This document shows positions 18,550-27,116 of a stretch of 48,968 nt of DNA, in pieces. The translations under genes were made by a program, and so were the position numbers. Source of the DNA: Bacteroidales bacterium (GTDB lineage: Bacteria; Bacteroidota; Bacteroidia; Bacteroidales; VadinHA17). The number at the start of each line of letters is the position of its first letter. The stretch's first letter is position 1. The notes beneath the pieces are model-generated. The model was not told the DNA's origin. It ran no database searches and worked only from the letters and a program-made list of their open reading frames with translations. The DNA lies in NCBI GenBank assembly GCA_021163295.1, contig JAGGXD010000037.1, forward strand, positions 1 through 48,968, given 5' to 3'.

Positions 18550-20526
18550 ATGAAAAAAGCACTAAAATTTATTGGGAAAATTGTATTGGGAATTATTGCC
18601 CTGATACTTATCGGCTTTATTATTATTTCAATTCGTTATAACCGGATATCATCCAAAAATATGAAGTTGTCAGGACCGGAAGCTCCTGTTCTGGAAGAAA
18701 ACGGGTTTAGTTACCGTGACCTGAATAAAAACGGTGAATTAGATGTCTATGAAGACAACCGCCAAACAATTGATAAACGGATTGAAGATCTTGTAACACA
18801 AATGACTGTTGAAGAAAAAGCAGGTATGCTTTTTCACCCTCCTATCGCGATGAATAAAGACGGCTCTTTGCTCGAAAAGCCTAATCCGGGTAATATATTC
18901 TCATTTGTTAGTCCTTCCAGTTCTTCTTTTATTCTAAAAAAACTGATGAATCATTTCAATGTTTTCCTGATTGCAGATCCCGGGAATATGGCTGCCTGGT
19001 ATAACCGTGTTCAGAAGCTTGCAGAGAAAACCCGTTTAGGAATACCTGTTACAATCTCGTCCGATCCGCGTCATTCATTTTCATCCGGTGCAGCTAATTT
19101 TGCTTCCGCCCGTTTTTCAAAATGGTGTGAACCAATCGGCTTTGGAGCTATTGGCGATTCAACATTTGTTGCCCGGTTTAGCGACATTGCCAGGCAGGAG
19201 TACCTGGCAGTCGGGATTCGCACTGCACTCCACCCCATGGCTGATCTGGCAACCGAGCCCCGCTGGGGAAGGATCAGTGGCACATTTGGCTCTGATGCCT
19301 TTCTTGCAAAAAAATTGACAGCTGCATATATTTATGGTTTTCAGGGAGATAGCATTGGCCCTGAAAGTATTTCCTGTATGACAAAACATTTTCCCGGTGG
19401 CGGTCCCCAGAAAGATGGATGGGATGCTCATTTCCCATACGGTCAGGATCAGGTTTATCCTGGTAATAATTTTGATTATCACCAGATCCCGTTTGAAGGA
19501 GCATTTGCTGCAAATACCGGTCAGATTATGCCATATTATGGCGTTCCGGTAGGACAAACAAGTGAGGATGTTGGTTTCAGCTACAATAAAGAGGTAATTA
19601 CCGGTTTATTGCGTAACAAATATAATTTCGATGGCGTAGTTTGTACAGACTGGATGATTGTAACCGAGCAGAAATTATTTGGTATAATCAAGATGGAGCC
19701 CAGAAGTTATGGAGTTTTCAACCTCACTGAAAAAGAAAGATTTATTAAAGCACTTGATGCCGGGGTTGACCAGTTTGGTGGAGAGGCAGTACCGGAAATA
19801 ATCACTAAACTGGTGAAGGAGGGTAGAATCGAAGAAAGCCGGCTTGATGTTTCCGTAAGACGCCTGTTAAAGGATAAATTCCGCCTGGGGCTATTTGATA
19901 ATCCTTATGTTAATGCAGAAAAAGCTAACCAAATTGTTGGTAAAAAGGAATTTGTTGAACTTGGAAAATTATCTCAGCGAAAAGCTATTGTCCTTTTAAA
20001 AAACAGCGAATCATCAACCGGGAAATCTCTGCCACTTGATAAAAACACAAAAATTTATGTTGAAAATATTGATATTGAAACAGCCGCCGGGTATGGCACT
20101 GTTACAGATAATCCTGAAGAGGCTGATTTTGCAATTCTCAGACTGACTACTCCATACACCGGAGGATTAGGAAAAGGTTTAATTGAAAAGTTTTTTCACC
20201 AGGGTGACCTTGATTTTAAGGGAGAAGAAAAAGCACATATACTGGATATTGCAGGGAAGGTCCCCACAATTATTGACATTTATCTTGAACGCCCGGCGGT
20301 GATCCCGGAAATAACAAAGCAATGCAAGGCACTAATAGCCAACTTCGGTGCCAGCGATGATGCTGTTCTGGATGTGATCTTTGGAAAGTTTAATCCCAAC
20401 GGAAAATTACCATTTGAATTGCCATCCTCAATGGAAGCTGTAAAAAACCAAAAAGAGGATGTCCCCTATGATTCAAAGGATCCGTTATTCCCATTTGGAT
20501 TTGGACTGACATTTGATGATAAATAA
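18550..20526 (+). CDS. Glycoside hydrolase family 3 protein
   Basis: 658 residues. An uncleaved-looking N-terminal membrane anchor (KIVLGIIALILIGFIIIS) suggests attachment to the inner membrane facing the periplasm. The GH3 TIM barrel covers ~85-430, with SSDPRH, KHFPGGGPQ and nucleophile Asp367 in GVVCTDWM. The alpha/beta C-terminal domain (~470-655) has the KAIVLLKNS and FGFGLTFDD hallmarks. GH3 enzymes are retaining exo-glycosidases, commonly beta-glucosidases, releasing terminal sugars. It lies 85 bp after the esterase. The exact linkage cannot be read from sequence. Confidence 0.88.
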   Translation: MKKALKFIGKIVLGIIALILIGFIIISIRYNRISSKNMKLSGPEAPVLEENGFSYRDLNKNGELDVYEDNRQTIDKRIEDLVTQMTVEEKAGMLFHPPIAMNKDGSLLEKPNPGNIFSFVSPSSSSFILKKLMNHFNVFLIADPGNMAAWYNRVQKLAEKTRLGIPVTISSDPRHSFSSGAANFASARFSKWCEPIGFGAIGDSTFVARFSDIARQEYLAVGIRTALHPMADLATEPRWGRISGTFGSDAFLAKKLTAAYIYGFQGDSIGPESISCMTKHFPGGGPQKDGWDAHFPYGQDQVYPGNNFDYHQIPFEGAFAANTGQIMPYYGVPVGQTSEDVGFSYNKEVITGLLRNKYNFDGVVCTDWMIVTEQKLFGIIKMEPRSYGVFNLTEKERFIKALDAGVDQFGGEAVPEIITKLVKEGRIEESRLDVSVRRLLKDKFRLGLFDNPYVNAEKANQIVGKKEFVELGKLSQRKAIVLLKNSESSTGKSLPLDKNTKIYVENIDIETAAGYGTVTDNPEEADFAILRLTTPYTGGLGKGLIEKFFHQGDLDFKGEEKAHILDIAGKVPTIIDIYLERPAVIPEITKQCKALIANFGASDDAVLDVIFGKFNPNGKLPFELPSSMEAVKNQKEDVPYDSKDPLFPFGFGLTFDDK

Positions 20527-20572
20527 AAGCATGAATTGATCAAGAATAATATTTTAATTTAATTTTATACTA

Positions 20573-20875
20573 ATGAAACGTTTAGACACATTACTTGGCT
20601 GGTCTTTGGTAATATGTATTATCCTGTTGTTCCTGACACTTGGCGATTTTTTAGCATTACATGATATCAGGCAGGATTATGTAAGCACCAATATACTGGC
20701 GGATTTGCAGGTAAAATTATCAAAAGAATTACCTGAATGGACATCAACAAAGGCAGAATGGTTTGTGGCAAATATCAGTTTCTATTTGAAATCTGTTCTT
20801 GCAATTCTTGTAATTTTTACCATTTCAAAATCTATAAGGAAGCTGAAGTCAGTAAATGAAGAACAACCTGACTAA
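20573..20875 (+). CDS. Small membrane protein, unknown
   Basis: 100 residues, not recognised. Two hydrophobic helices (about 8-28 and 68-88) flank a polar loop with a Trp-rich part (LPEWTSTKAEWF). A charged tail follows. It is convergent with the ABC permease gene, with only 8 bp between the stops. Codon use and position (46 bp after the GH3 gene, same strand) suggest a real gene in that transcript. Confidence 0.6.
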   Translation: MKRLDTLLGWSLVICIILLFLTLGDFLALHDIRQDYVSTNILADLQVKLSKELPEWTSTKAEWFVANISFYLKSVLAILVIFTISKSIRKLKSVNEEQPD

Positions 20876-20883
20876 AAATACAA

Positions 20884-21720
20884 TTACAGATCCCTCTTCC
20901 GCATGATCCGGAAAATGAGGAAAACGAACAGTGCGATAAATCCTATAGCAAGTAATAAGGTAACAGACAGGGGTAATTGATGTGGTATTAGTCCGATTGA
21001 CTCAAAATCAAAATTGGTTGTTCCTGCGGAATTTTCCATTGTTTTTTCAGATGCAATGGCTAATACTTCAGGTGGTGGAGTAAGGTGCGAAATGATCTTT
21101 ACCGGAAAAAACTGTCTTACTTCGGGTGAAAAAAATCTTCTGATAATTGGTTCAATAAAAATAAAATATAGAAGAAACATTATAATTGAAAGGGAATTAT
21201 TTCTGAAAATAATGGCAAAAAGCATCCCGATTATCATATATCCTATGGCTTGTATGAAATAAACTGCAAGAAGGTAAGATTTACTAAAGAGATCAGCGAA
21301 TTCAAAATTATGACTAAAAATAATTCCAAACACAGAACCCAAAAGAAAAACCAGTAACAGGCTATAGAGGGCGATAAAAAATATTATAATCCCCTTCCCT
21401 ATTACCAAATCATCAACACTCAATCCATTTATTACTTGTTGACGGAAAGTGCGAAATGAAAATTCGTTTCCCACCAATACTATTACCATAATAGCCAGTA
21501 ATATATTAAACCAGCTTGCAATCCAGGCAAATGTAGCCCACACATCTGGAAACCGGAAAAGGTTTCTCATGCTAAATCCCGGTACGGCAATATCGATTTT
21601 TGAAGCAACAATTATTACCATCAGGAACAAAATAAAATGAAGGGTCATAATTACCTTGAAAGAAGCATAGTTCAGGGTTTTGGTCAGTTCGTTTTTTAAT
21701 AATTTCTTCATCTTTTTCAA
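20884..21720 (-). CDS. ABC-2 type transporter permease
   Basis: 278 residues, about six hydrophobic segments (for example VIMTLHFILFLMVIIVA, IIIFFIALYSLLLVFLLG, and VTLLLAIGFIALFVFLIF near the end). It matches the ABC-2 permease fold, including the conserved N-terminal LLKNELTKTLN cytoplasmic entry helix and VGNEFSFRTFRQQVINGLS coupling segment. It is paired with the ATPase gene upstream; the reading frames overlap by 4 bp (21717-21720). Such pairs export peptides, lantibiotics or other small molecules, or remodel membranes; substrate unknown. Confidence 0.85.
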   Translation of the reverse strand: MKKMKKLLKNELTKTLNYASFKVIMTLHFILFLMVIIVASKIDIAVPGFSMRNLFRFPDVWATFAWIASWFNILLAIMVIVLVGNEFSFRTFRQQVINGLSVDDLVIGKGIIIFFIALYSLLLVFLLGSVFGIIFSHNFEFADLFSKSYLLAVYFIQAIGYMIIGMLFAIIFRNNSLSIIMFLLYFIFIEPIIRRFFSPEVRQFFPVKIISHLTPPPEVLAIASEKTMENSAGTTNFDFESIGLIPHQLPLSVTLLLAIGFIALFVFLIFRIMRKRDL

Positions 21721-22613
21721 TTTTGTTCGCGTACCAGTTCAAGAAATTGTGATTCAAGCGTTGGTTTATTCACCTCAAGACGGGTTAGTGTAATCCCCTT
21801 TTCTATCACATATTTATTTATCTCTCCCGGCTCTGTTTCAGATAAAATGGTTGCTGTAATACAATCAACATCTTCTTTAATATTTTTCACCAATCCCGAT
21901 TTTCTCAGAATTTCTTTAAGTTTTGTATTATCCGGTGCCGACATAGTCAAAATCCTGTCCATTACCAGAAGTTTATCAACCAGGCCACTTGTTATCAATT
22001 TTCCCATTTTTAAGATACCTACATGTGTGCAAACTTTCTCCACTTCATCAAGAATATGACTGGCAATAATAATAGTTTTCCCTTTATCCCTTTCCGACAT
22101 AATTATCCTTCTCACCTCTGCTATCCCCTCAGGATCAAGTCCATTTGCCGGCTCATCAAGCACTAAAACTTCCGGATCCCCAAGTAAAACTGACGCAAAA
22201 GACAAACGTTGTTTCATTCCAAGCGAAAGAGTGTCATATCTCGAATGTTTTCTCCTTAGAAGATCAGTGATTCCCAGCACCCGGTTAATATCCTCTTCCT
22301 GTACATTCTTAATACGGGCATCTATTTGCAAATTCTGGAACAATGTCAGATACGGATAGAAGTTTGGAGTTTCAATCAGTGATCCTATCCTTTTTCGTTC
22401 CCATTTTCCCGGCTTATTACCGAACCACCGGTAACTTCCCTTTGCCGGATGCAAAACACCGGTAATTACTGACAAGGTAGTTGTCTTCCCACTTCCATTC
22501 GGACCAAGAATACCGTATACTGTACCTCTCTCAACTGTGAAAGACAGGTCATCAACAGCTTTTATTCTTCCGTAATTCTTGGACAGATTCTGAATACTTA
22601 ATATCTCATTCAC
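21717..22613 (-). CDS. ABC transporter ATP-binding protein (ABC-2 exporter)
   Basis: 298 residues: Walker A GPNGSGKTT near 37-45, signature LSLGMKQR (a common variant of LSGGQ in this subfamily), Walker B VLVLDEPANGLDPEG, H-loop ASHILDE. After ~225 there is a C-terminal extension typical of BcrA/NatA-type exporter ATPases. It overlaps the permease start by 4 bp, so one transporter is made by coupled translation. Confidence 0.88.
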   Translation of the reverse strand: MNEILSIQNLSKNYGRIKAVDDLSFTVERGTVYGILGPNGSGKTTTLSVITGVLHPAKGSYRWFGNKPGKWERKRIGSLIETPNFYPYLTLFQNLQIDARIKNVQEEDINRVLGITDLLRRKHSRYDTLSLGMKQRLSFASVLLGDPEVLVLDEPANGLDPEGIAEVRRIIMSERDKGKTIIIASHILDEVEKVCTHVGILKMGKLITSGLVDKLLVMDRILTMSAPDNTKLKEILRKSGLVKNIKEDVDCITATILSETEPGEINKYVIEKGITLTRLEVNKPTLESQFLELVREQN

Positions 22614-22721
22614 GATTAATAACTTTTATATATTCTATTTTAAGACGAAATATTTAGATAAATGATACAAAAAAATAGCAGTTTAAAATAAACTGCCAGC
22701 TTCACAAAATAATTTTACCTG

Positions 22722-24917
22722 TCAGTTTCCCATTTCTGACATAAACTTAATTCTCATCAGGCGAATATCTTCCTCAGAATATTCATCCTCTCCCAATTCA
22801 TCAAGGGCAGCATTAATAGATTCCGTTTCAGCCTCATTCCTGAAATAATCAAACACCTCTTCCTGGTGTTCTTCATCCAGGACTTCATTAATATAATAAT
22901 CGAGGTCAAGTTTTGTGCCTGAATTAACAATCGCCTCAATCTCATCTAATAATCCGCTCATTTCCAGCCCCTTAGCATTAGCAATATCCTCAAGTAACCG
23001 TTTTCTATCTATGCTTTGTATAATATATACTTTCAATCCGGATTTATTAATAACAGATTTAACCACCATATCCTGAGGCCTGATAATATCATTTTCATCA
23101 ACATATTTTTTTATCAGATCAACGAATTCTTTACCGTAACGAGTAGCTTTGCCTACACCCACACCTGAAATATTTTGCATTTCTTCAAGTGTTATGGGAT
23201 AATGGATAGCCATATCTTCAAGGGAAGGATCCTGAAAGATTACAAATGGTGGAAGGTTTTTATCCCTGGAAATTTTTTTTCGAAGATTTTTTACAATATG
23301 GAACAACTCATCATCAACTGCCCCTGTCCTTCCACCTGAAGCTGTTACTTCATCTTCTTCAAGAGTATCATAATCATGATCCTCACTCAACATTATAGAA
23401 TAAGGGTTTGTTATGAATTCCTTCCCTGTATCAGTCATTTTCAATAATCCGTAATTTTCAATATCCTTTTCAAGAAATTTGTTTATAAGTGCCTGTCGTA
23501 CAACAGTGCTCCAGAATTTCTCATCTTTCCCTTCACCCGTATTAAACATATCAAGATTATGATGCTTATATGATTTTATTATTGAAGTTTTATTTCCAGC
23601 GATAATATCTGCAATATAATCGACTTTAAATTTCTCATTTACTGCAATAACAGTTTTTAGTACTTTCAAAACATACTCTGAACCCTCAAATTGTACTTTC
23701 GGATACAGGCAGTTATCACAATTTCCACAATTTTCATCAAGGTATGATTCCCCAAAATAATGCAACAACGATTTTCTTCTACAAACAGAAGATTCGGCAT
23801 ATGACACTGTTTCGAGAATAAGCTGCTTACCAATTTCCTGTTCAGCAACTGGTTTACCCTGCATAAACTTTTCCAGTTTCTGAATATCCTTATAACTATA
23901 AAACACCAAACATTGTCCTTCGCCACCATCTCTGCCAGCCCTACCGGTTTCCTGATAATATCCTTCCAGGCTTTTGGGAATATCATGATGAATAACGAAC
24001 CTGACATCAGGTTTGTCAATACCCATACCGAATGCAATTGTTGCAACAATTACATCAATATCTTCCATCAAAAATTTATCCTGAGTTTTACTACGTGTAG
24101 ATGAATCCATTCCTGCATGATATGGCAAGGCTTTTATTCCATTAACCTGAAGTGTTTCAGATAACTGCTCAACCTTTTTCCTGCTCAGACAATAAATAAT
24201 ACCGGATTTCCCGGAGTTATTCTTAATAAACTTAATAATCTCCTTCGTTGGATTAGTTTTTGGTCTTACTTCGTAATAGAGATTTGGCCTGTTAAATGAA
24301 GATTTATAAACTTTGGCATCAAGGATATCCAGGTTTTTTTGAATATCGTTCTGTACTTTTGGTGTGGCTGTAGCAGTAAGAGCAATTATCGGGGCAATTC
24401 CAATCTCTTCCACTATTGGTCTTATACGCCTGTATTCCGGACGAAAATCATGTCCCCACTCCGATATACAATGAGCTTCATCAATAGCATAAAAGGAAAT
24501 ATCTACTTGTTTAAGAAAATCAATATTCTCCTGTTTAGTCAATGATTCCGGGGCAACATACAACAATCTCGTTTTTTTATTCAGCACATCATTCTTAACC
24601 TGCTGAATAGCCATTCTTGTCAGAGAAGAATTCATGAAATGCGCAATACCATCCTCCGAACTATAACTTCTCATAGAATCAACCTGATTTTTCATCAAGG
24701 CTATTAATGGTGAAATAACAATCGCAGTACCTGAAATAATCATAGATGGGAGCTGATAACAAAGTGATTTCCCACCTCCGGTCGGCATTAAAACGAATGT
24801 GTTGTTACCAGCAAGAACATTCCTGATAACAACTTCCTGATTCCCTTTAAACTTACTGAATCCAAAGTACTTCTTCAAATAATCAACCAAAGAAAGGTCA
24901 GCTCCAAAATTCATCAT
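22722..24917 (-). CDS. recQ: ATP-dependent DNA helicase RecQ
   Basis: 731 residues, the long Bacteroidota form. Helicase motifs: Walker A PTGGGKS (45-51), DEAH (146-149) within the RecQ block AIDEAHCISEWGHDFRP, and motif VI YYQETGRAGRDG. The zinc-binding Cys set (SVCRRK, ENCGNCDNC) and winged helix (RQC) follow. An HRDC-like segment follows with the helix-hairpin LEEMQNISGVGVGKATRYG. An acidic C-terminal tail of ~100 residues ends the protein. It unwinds 3'-5' in recombinational repair and fork restart. It stands alone, divergent from tatC. Confidence 0.93.
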   Translation of the reverse strand: MMNFGADLSLVDYLKKYFGFSKFKGNQEVVIRNVLAGNNTFVLMPTGGGKSLCYQLPSMIISGTAIVISPLIALMKNQVDSMRSYSSEDGIAHFMNSSLTRMAIQQVKNDVLNKKTRLLYVAPESLTKQENIDFLKQVDISFYAIDEAHCISEWGHDFRPEYRRIRPIVEEIGIAPIIALTATATPKVQNDIQKNLDILDAKVYKSSFNRPNLYYEVRPKTNPTKEIIKFIKNNSGKSGIIYCLSRKKVEQLSETLQVNGIKALPYHAGMDSSTRSKTQDKFLMEDIDVIVATIAFGMGIDKPDVRFVIHHDIPKSLEGYYQETGRAGRDGGEGQCLVFYSYKDIQKLEKFMQGKPVAEQEIGKQLILETVSYAESSVCRRKSLLHYFGESYLDENCGNCDNCLYPKVQFEGSEYVLKVLKTVIAVNEKFKVDYIADIIAGNKTSIIKSYKHHNLDMFNTGEGKDEKFWSTVVRQALINKFLEKDIENYGLLKMTDTGKEFITNPYSIMLSEDHDYDTLEEDEVTASGGRTGAVDDELFHIVKNLRKKISRDKNLPPFVIFQDPSLEDMAIHYPITLEEMQNISGVGVGKATRYGKEFVDLIKKYVDENDIIRPQDMVVKSVINKSGLKVYIIQSIDRKRLLEDIANAKGLEMSGLLDEIEAIVNSGTKLDLDYYINEVLDEEHQEEVFDYFRNEAETESINAALDELGEDEYSEEDIRLMRIKFMSEMGN

Positions 24918-25239
24918 TTTCTATTTACAAATATTCATATACCATCTTTGCATATTCAATATAATTGATATTTAATTATATATCTCCTGAATTCACTTTG
25001 TAAAAATTATATTTCTCAATATCTCCAAAAAATAAATACATTTGTAAACTAAATATACAATATTTTTTTTTAACTCTAAATTTATTTTGATAAAGTTTTA
25101 TAGCTTTTTTTACTTAAACCTGTTTTTCATTATAATTCTATAAACCTGGGTGCTAAAACCAGGTTTTCAAGTTGTTAAACAAAATATTATATGGTAAATG
25201 AACAAAACATGTTCATGAAGCCAATTTTAAATTCGCAGT
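24918..25239. promoter_or_regulatory. AT-rich divergent intergenic region, recQ/tatC
   Basis: 322 bp without a gene. It contains a possible -7 box TACATTTG at 25037-25044 (+ strand, no good TTG partner). A perfect 8-bp inverted repeat AAACCTGG/CCAGGTTT lies at 25142-25149/25159-25166. A 7-bp inverted repeat ATGAACA/TGTTCAT at 25198-25204/25210-25216 lies 24 bp before the tatC start. The last two would lie in the tatC leader if the -7 box is real. Nothing else was recognised. Confidence 0.4.
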
Positions 25240-26058
25240 ATGTCGAAAAAAAAGAAAAATGAAATGTCGTTCCTTGGTCATCTTGAAGAACTGAGATGGC
25301 ATCTTTTACGGGCATTTCTGTCAATTTTCATTATTGCTATTGCAGCATTTGTTTTTCGTGAAATTATTTTCGACAAAATAATACTGGCTCCAAAGTCTCC
25401 TGATTTTTTAACAAACCGGATGTTTTGTGCATTTAGTAAAATTGTAAATGCCCCGGCCCTTTGTATAAATTCCGACCCATTTGAAATAATTAACATTCGC
25501 ATGGCAGGGCAATTTACCACCCATATTATGGTCTCTATTCTTACAGGTGTGATTCTTGCATTTCCATATATCTTTTTCGAGTTATGGTCATTTGTCAAAC
25601 CCGCATTATATTCAAAAGAAAAGAGTTATACGCGCGGTGCGGTCTTTTTCAGCTCATTACTTTTCCTTCTTGGAGTCTTATTCGGCTTTTATATTATTAC
25701 ACCATTATCTGTAAACTTTCTCGGTTCATATAATGTTAGTGACCAGGTTGAAAATCAAATTAATCTTACTTCATATATTTCAACTGTAGCATCAGTTACT
25801 CTGGCTAGCGGCATTGTTTTTGAACTTCCTATATTAGTATTCTTTTTAACTAAGATTGGTTTAGTTACACCATCTTTTCTAAAAACATACAGGAAACATT
25901 CTATTGTAGCAATCCTGCTTCTTTCTGCAATTATCACACCTCCGGATATTTTCAGCCAGGTTCTTGTCTGTTTTCCTCTATTATTCCTTTATGAAATCGG
26001 AATAGGTATTTCAAAAAGGGTCCTGGCCAAAGAAAAAGCAAAGTTTGAAGAAGGCTAA
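25240..26058 (+). CDS. tatC: Sec-independent translocase subunit TatC
   Basis: 272 residues with the TatC hallmark N-terminus SFLGHLEELRWHLLR (Glu16-Glu17) that binds the twin-arginine signal, six hydrophobic helices, and the first periplasmic loop carrying the PxExF-like region (TNRMFCAFSKI...). It forms the receptor core that moves folded proteins across the inner membrane. No tatA/B is in the window. The Tat-signalled oxidoreductase at 3806 is a likely client. Length is slightly above the usual ~250. Confidence 0.93.
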   Translation: MSKKKKNEMSFLGHLEELRWHLLRAFLSIFIIAIAAFVFREIIFDKIILAPKSPDFLTNRMFCAFSKIVNAPALCINSDPFEIINIRMAGQFTTHIMVSILTGVILAFPYIFFELWSFVKPALYSKEKSYTRGAVFFSSLLFLLGVLFGFYIITPLSVNFLGSYNVSDQVENQINLTSYISTVASVTLASGIVFELPILVFFLTKIGLVTPSFLKTYRKHSIVAILLLSAIITPPDIFSQVLVCFPLLFLYEIGIGISKRVLAKEKAKFEEG

Positions 26059-26063
26059 GGCTC

Positions 26064-26088
26064 CCGCCTACGTTAAAACTTCGGCGGA
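26064..26088. repeat. Dispersed palindrome, copy A
   Basis: Arms CCGCC (26064-26068) and GGCGG (26083-26087), internal-loop triplets TAC/TTC and loop core GTTAAAAC. It begins six bases after the tatC stop. It has the same architecture as the copies at 42424-42449 and 32084-32117, with compensatory stem changes. It may also act as a weak terminator or mRNA end. Confidence 0.75.
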
Positions 26089-26128
26089 CAAGAAGGCAAG
26101 TTAAGAGAAGAAAAGAAAAAAGGATTAT

Positions 26129-26136
26129 TATCTTTG
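26129..26136 (+). promoter_or_regulatory. -7 promoter box upstream of lptB
   Basis: TATCTTTG followed by CAG matches the Bacteroidota -7 TAnnTTTG consensus. The predicted start site is ~26142, 29 nt before the ATG. The -33 TTG is not clear. Confidence 0.5.
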
Positions 26137-26170
26137 CAGTGTGTATAGTAATTAAGCAAGTTTGCAGATC

Positions 26171-26896
26171 ATGAAGCTAAGGACTGAAAATCTGGTTAAA
26201 AAATATCGAAAAAGAACAGTAGTAAAGAAAGTATCCATTGATGTGGAACAGGGTGAAATTGTAGGATTGCTTGGTCCGAATGGTGCCGGCAAGACTACAA
26301 CGTTTTATATGATAGTAGGCTTGATAACCCCAAACCAGGGTAAAATTTTCCTTGAAGATAAAGAAATTACAAAACTTCCGGTATACAAGCGGGCCCAGAA
26401 AGGGATTGGATACCTTTCCCAGGAAGCATCGGTCTTTAGAAAATTAAGTGTAGAGGACAATATTAGGGCGGTTTTAGAAATGTCTGATCTTAGTACTGAG
26501 ATTCAGCGCGACAGACTCGAATCACTGCTTGTGGAATTTGGATTGGAAAAAATCAGAAAAAGTAAAGGCATACAACTATCCGGAGGAGAAAGAAGACGAA
26601 CTGAAATTGCCAGAGCATTAGCCATAAAACCTAATTTCATCCTGCTTGACGAGCCATTTGCAGGGGTTGATCCCATTGCTGTTGAAGATATACAAGAAAT
26701 TGTATCAAGTCTGAAAACTAAAAATATCGGGATACTGATTACTGATCATAACGTGCACGAAACATTGTCAATTACCGACAGGGCCTATTTACTTTTTGAA
26801 GGCAGTATTCTGAAATCCGGCTCCTCTGAAGAGCTTGCAAATGATGAAAAAGTCAGGAAGGTATATCTTGGCAAGAATTTTTCGCTTCATCGTTAA
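26171..26896 (+). CDS. lptB: LPS export ABC transporter ATP-binding protein LptB
   Basis: 241 residues from the ATG at 26171; a TTG nine bases earlier is less likely. Walker A GPNGAGKT (35-42), signature [15 protein letters not shown] with the LptB-typical RRR, and Walker [20 protein letters not shown] are diagnostic. LptB powers extraction of lipopolysaccharide from the inner membrane with LptF/LptG and the LptC-A-D bridge. No other lpt genes are nearby. It lies 112 bp after tatC with its own -7 box. Confidence 0.92.
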   Translation: MKLRTENLVKKYRKRTVVKKVSIDVEQGEIVGLLGPNGAGKTTTFYMIVGLITPNQGKIFLEDKEITKLPVYKRAQKGIGYLSQEASVFRKLSVEDNIRAVLEMSDLSTEIQRDRLESLLVEFGLEKIRKSKGIQLSGGERRRTEIARALAIKPNFILLDEPFAGVDPIAVEDIQEIVSSLKTKNIGILITDHNVHETLSITDRAYLLFEGSILKSGSSEELANDEKVRKVYLGKNFSLHR

Positions 26897-26934
26897 CTAA
26901 TTACACCCTTTTTTAATTATCCTGAAAATTTAAA

Positions 26935-26942
26935 TATATTTG
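26935..26942 (+). promoter_or_regulatory. -7 promoter box for tRNA-Leu
   Basis: TATATTTG, an exact TAnnTTTG match, ends 14 nt before the first base of the mature tRNA. An AT-rich stretch stands in place of a clear TTG. Confidence 0.55.
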
Positions 26943-26956
26943 CGGTGAATTTCAAG

Positions 26957-27038
26957 GCGGATGTGGCGTAATTGGTAGCCGCGCTAGACTTAGGATCTAG
27001 TGCCTTCGGGCGTGGGGGTTCGAGTCCCTTCATCCGCA
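26957..27038 (+). tRNA. tRNA-Leu (anticodon TAG)
   Basis: 82 nt. Acceptor stem GCGGATG pairs with CATCCGC. The anticodon stem-loop is CTAGA-CTTAGGA-TCTAG, with anticodon TAG reading CUA. A long variable arm (TGCCTTCGGGCG) marks a class II tRNA, and the T arm contains GGTTCGAGTCC. Discriminator A; the CCA tail is not encoded. Confidence 0.95.
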
Positions 27039-27047
27039 CAAAATGTC

Positions 27048-27091
27048 AACCGCTTAACTTTCGAAATTTGACCGGGAGTTAGCGGTTTTTT
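27048..27091 (+). terminator. Rho-independent terminator after tRNA-Leu
   Basis: AACCGCTTAACT and AGTTAGCGGTT form a stem with one bulge, followed by a run of T. It separates the tRNA from the trigger factor gene, though read-through could feed tig, for which no separate promoter is clear. Confidence 0.7.
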
Positions 27092-27116
27092 ACCATGTAA
27101 TTTTTAAAATATCAAT

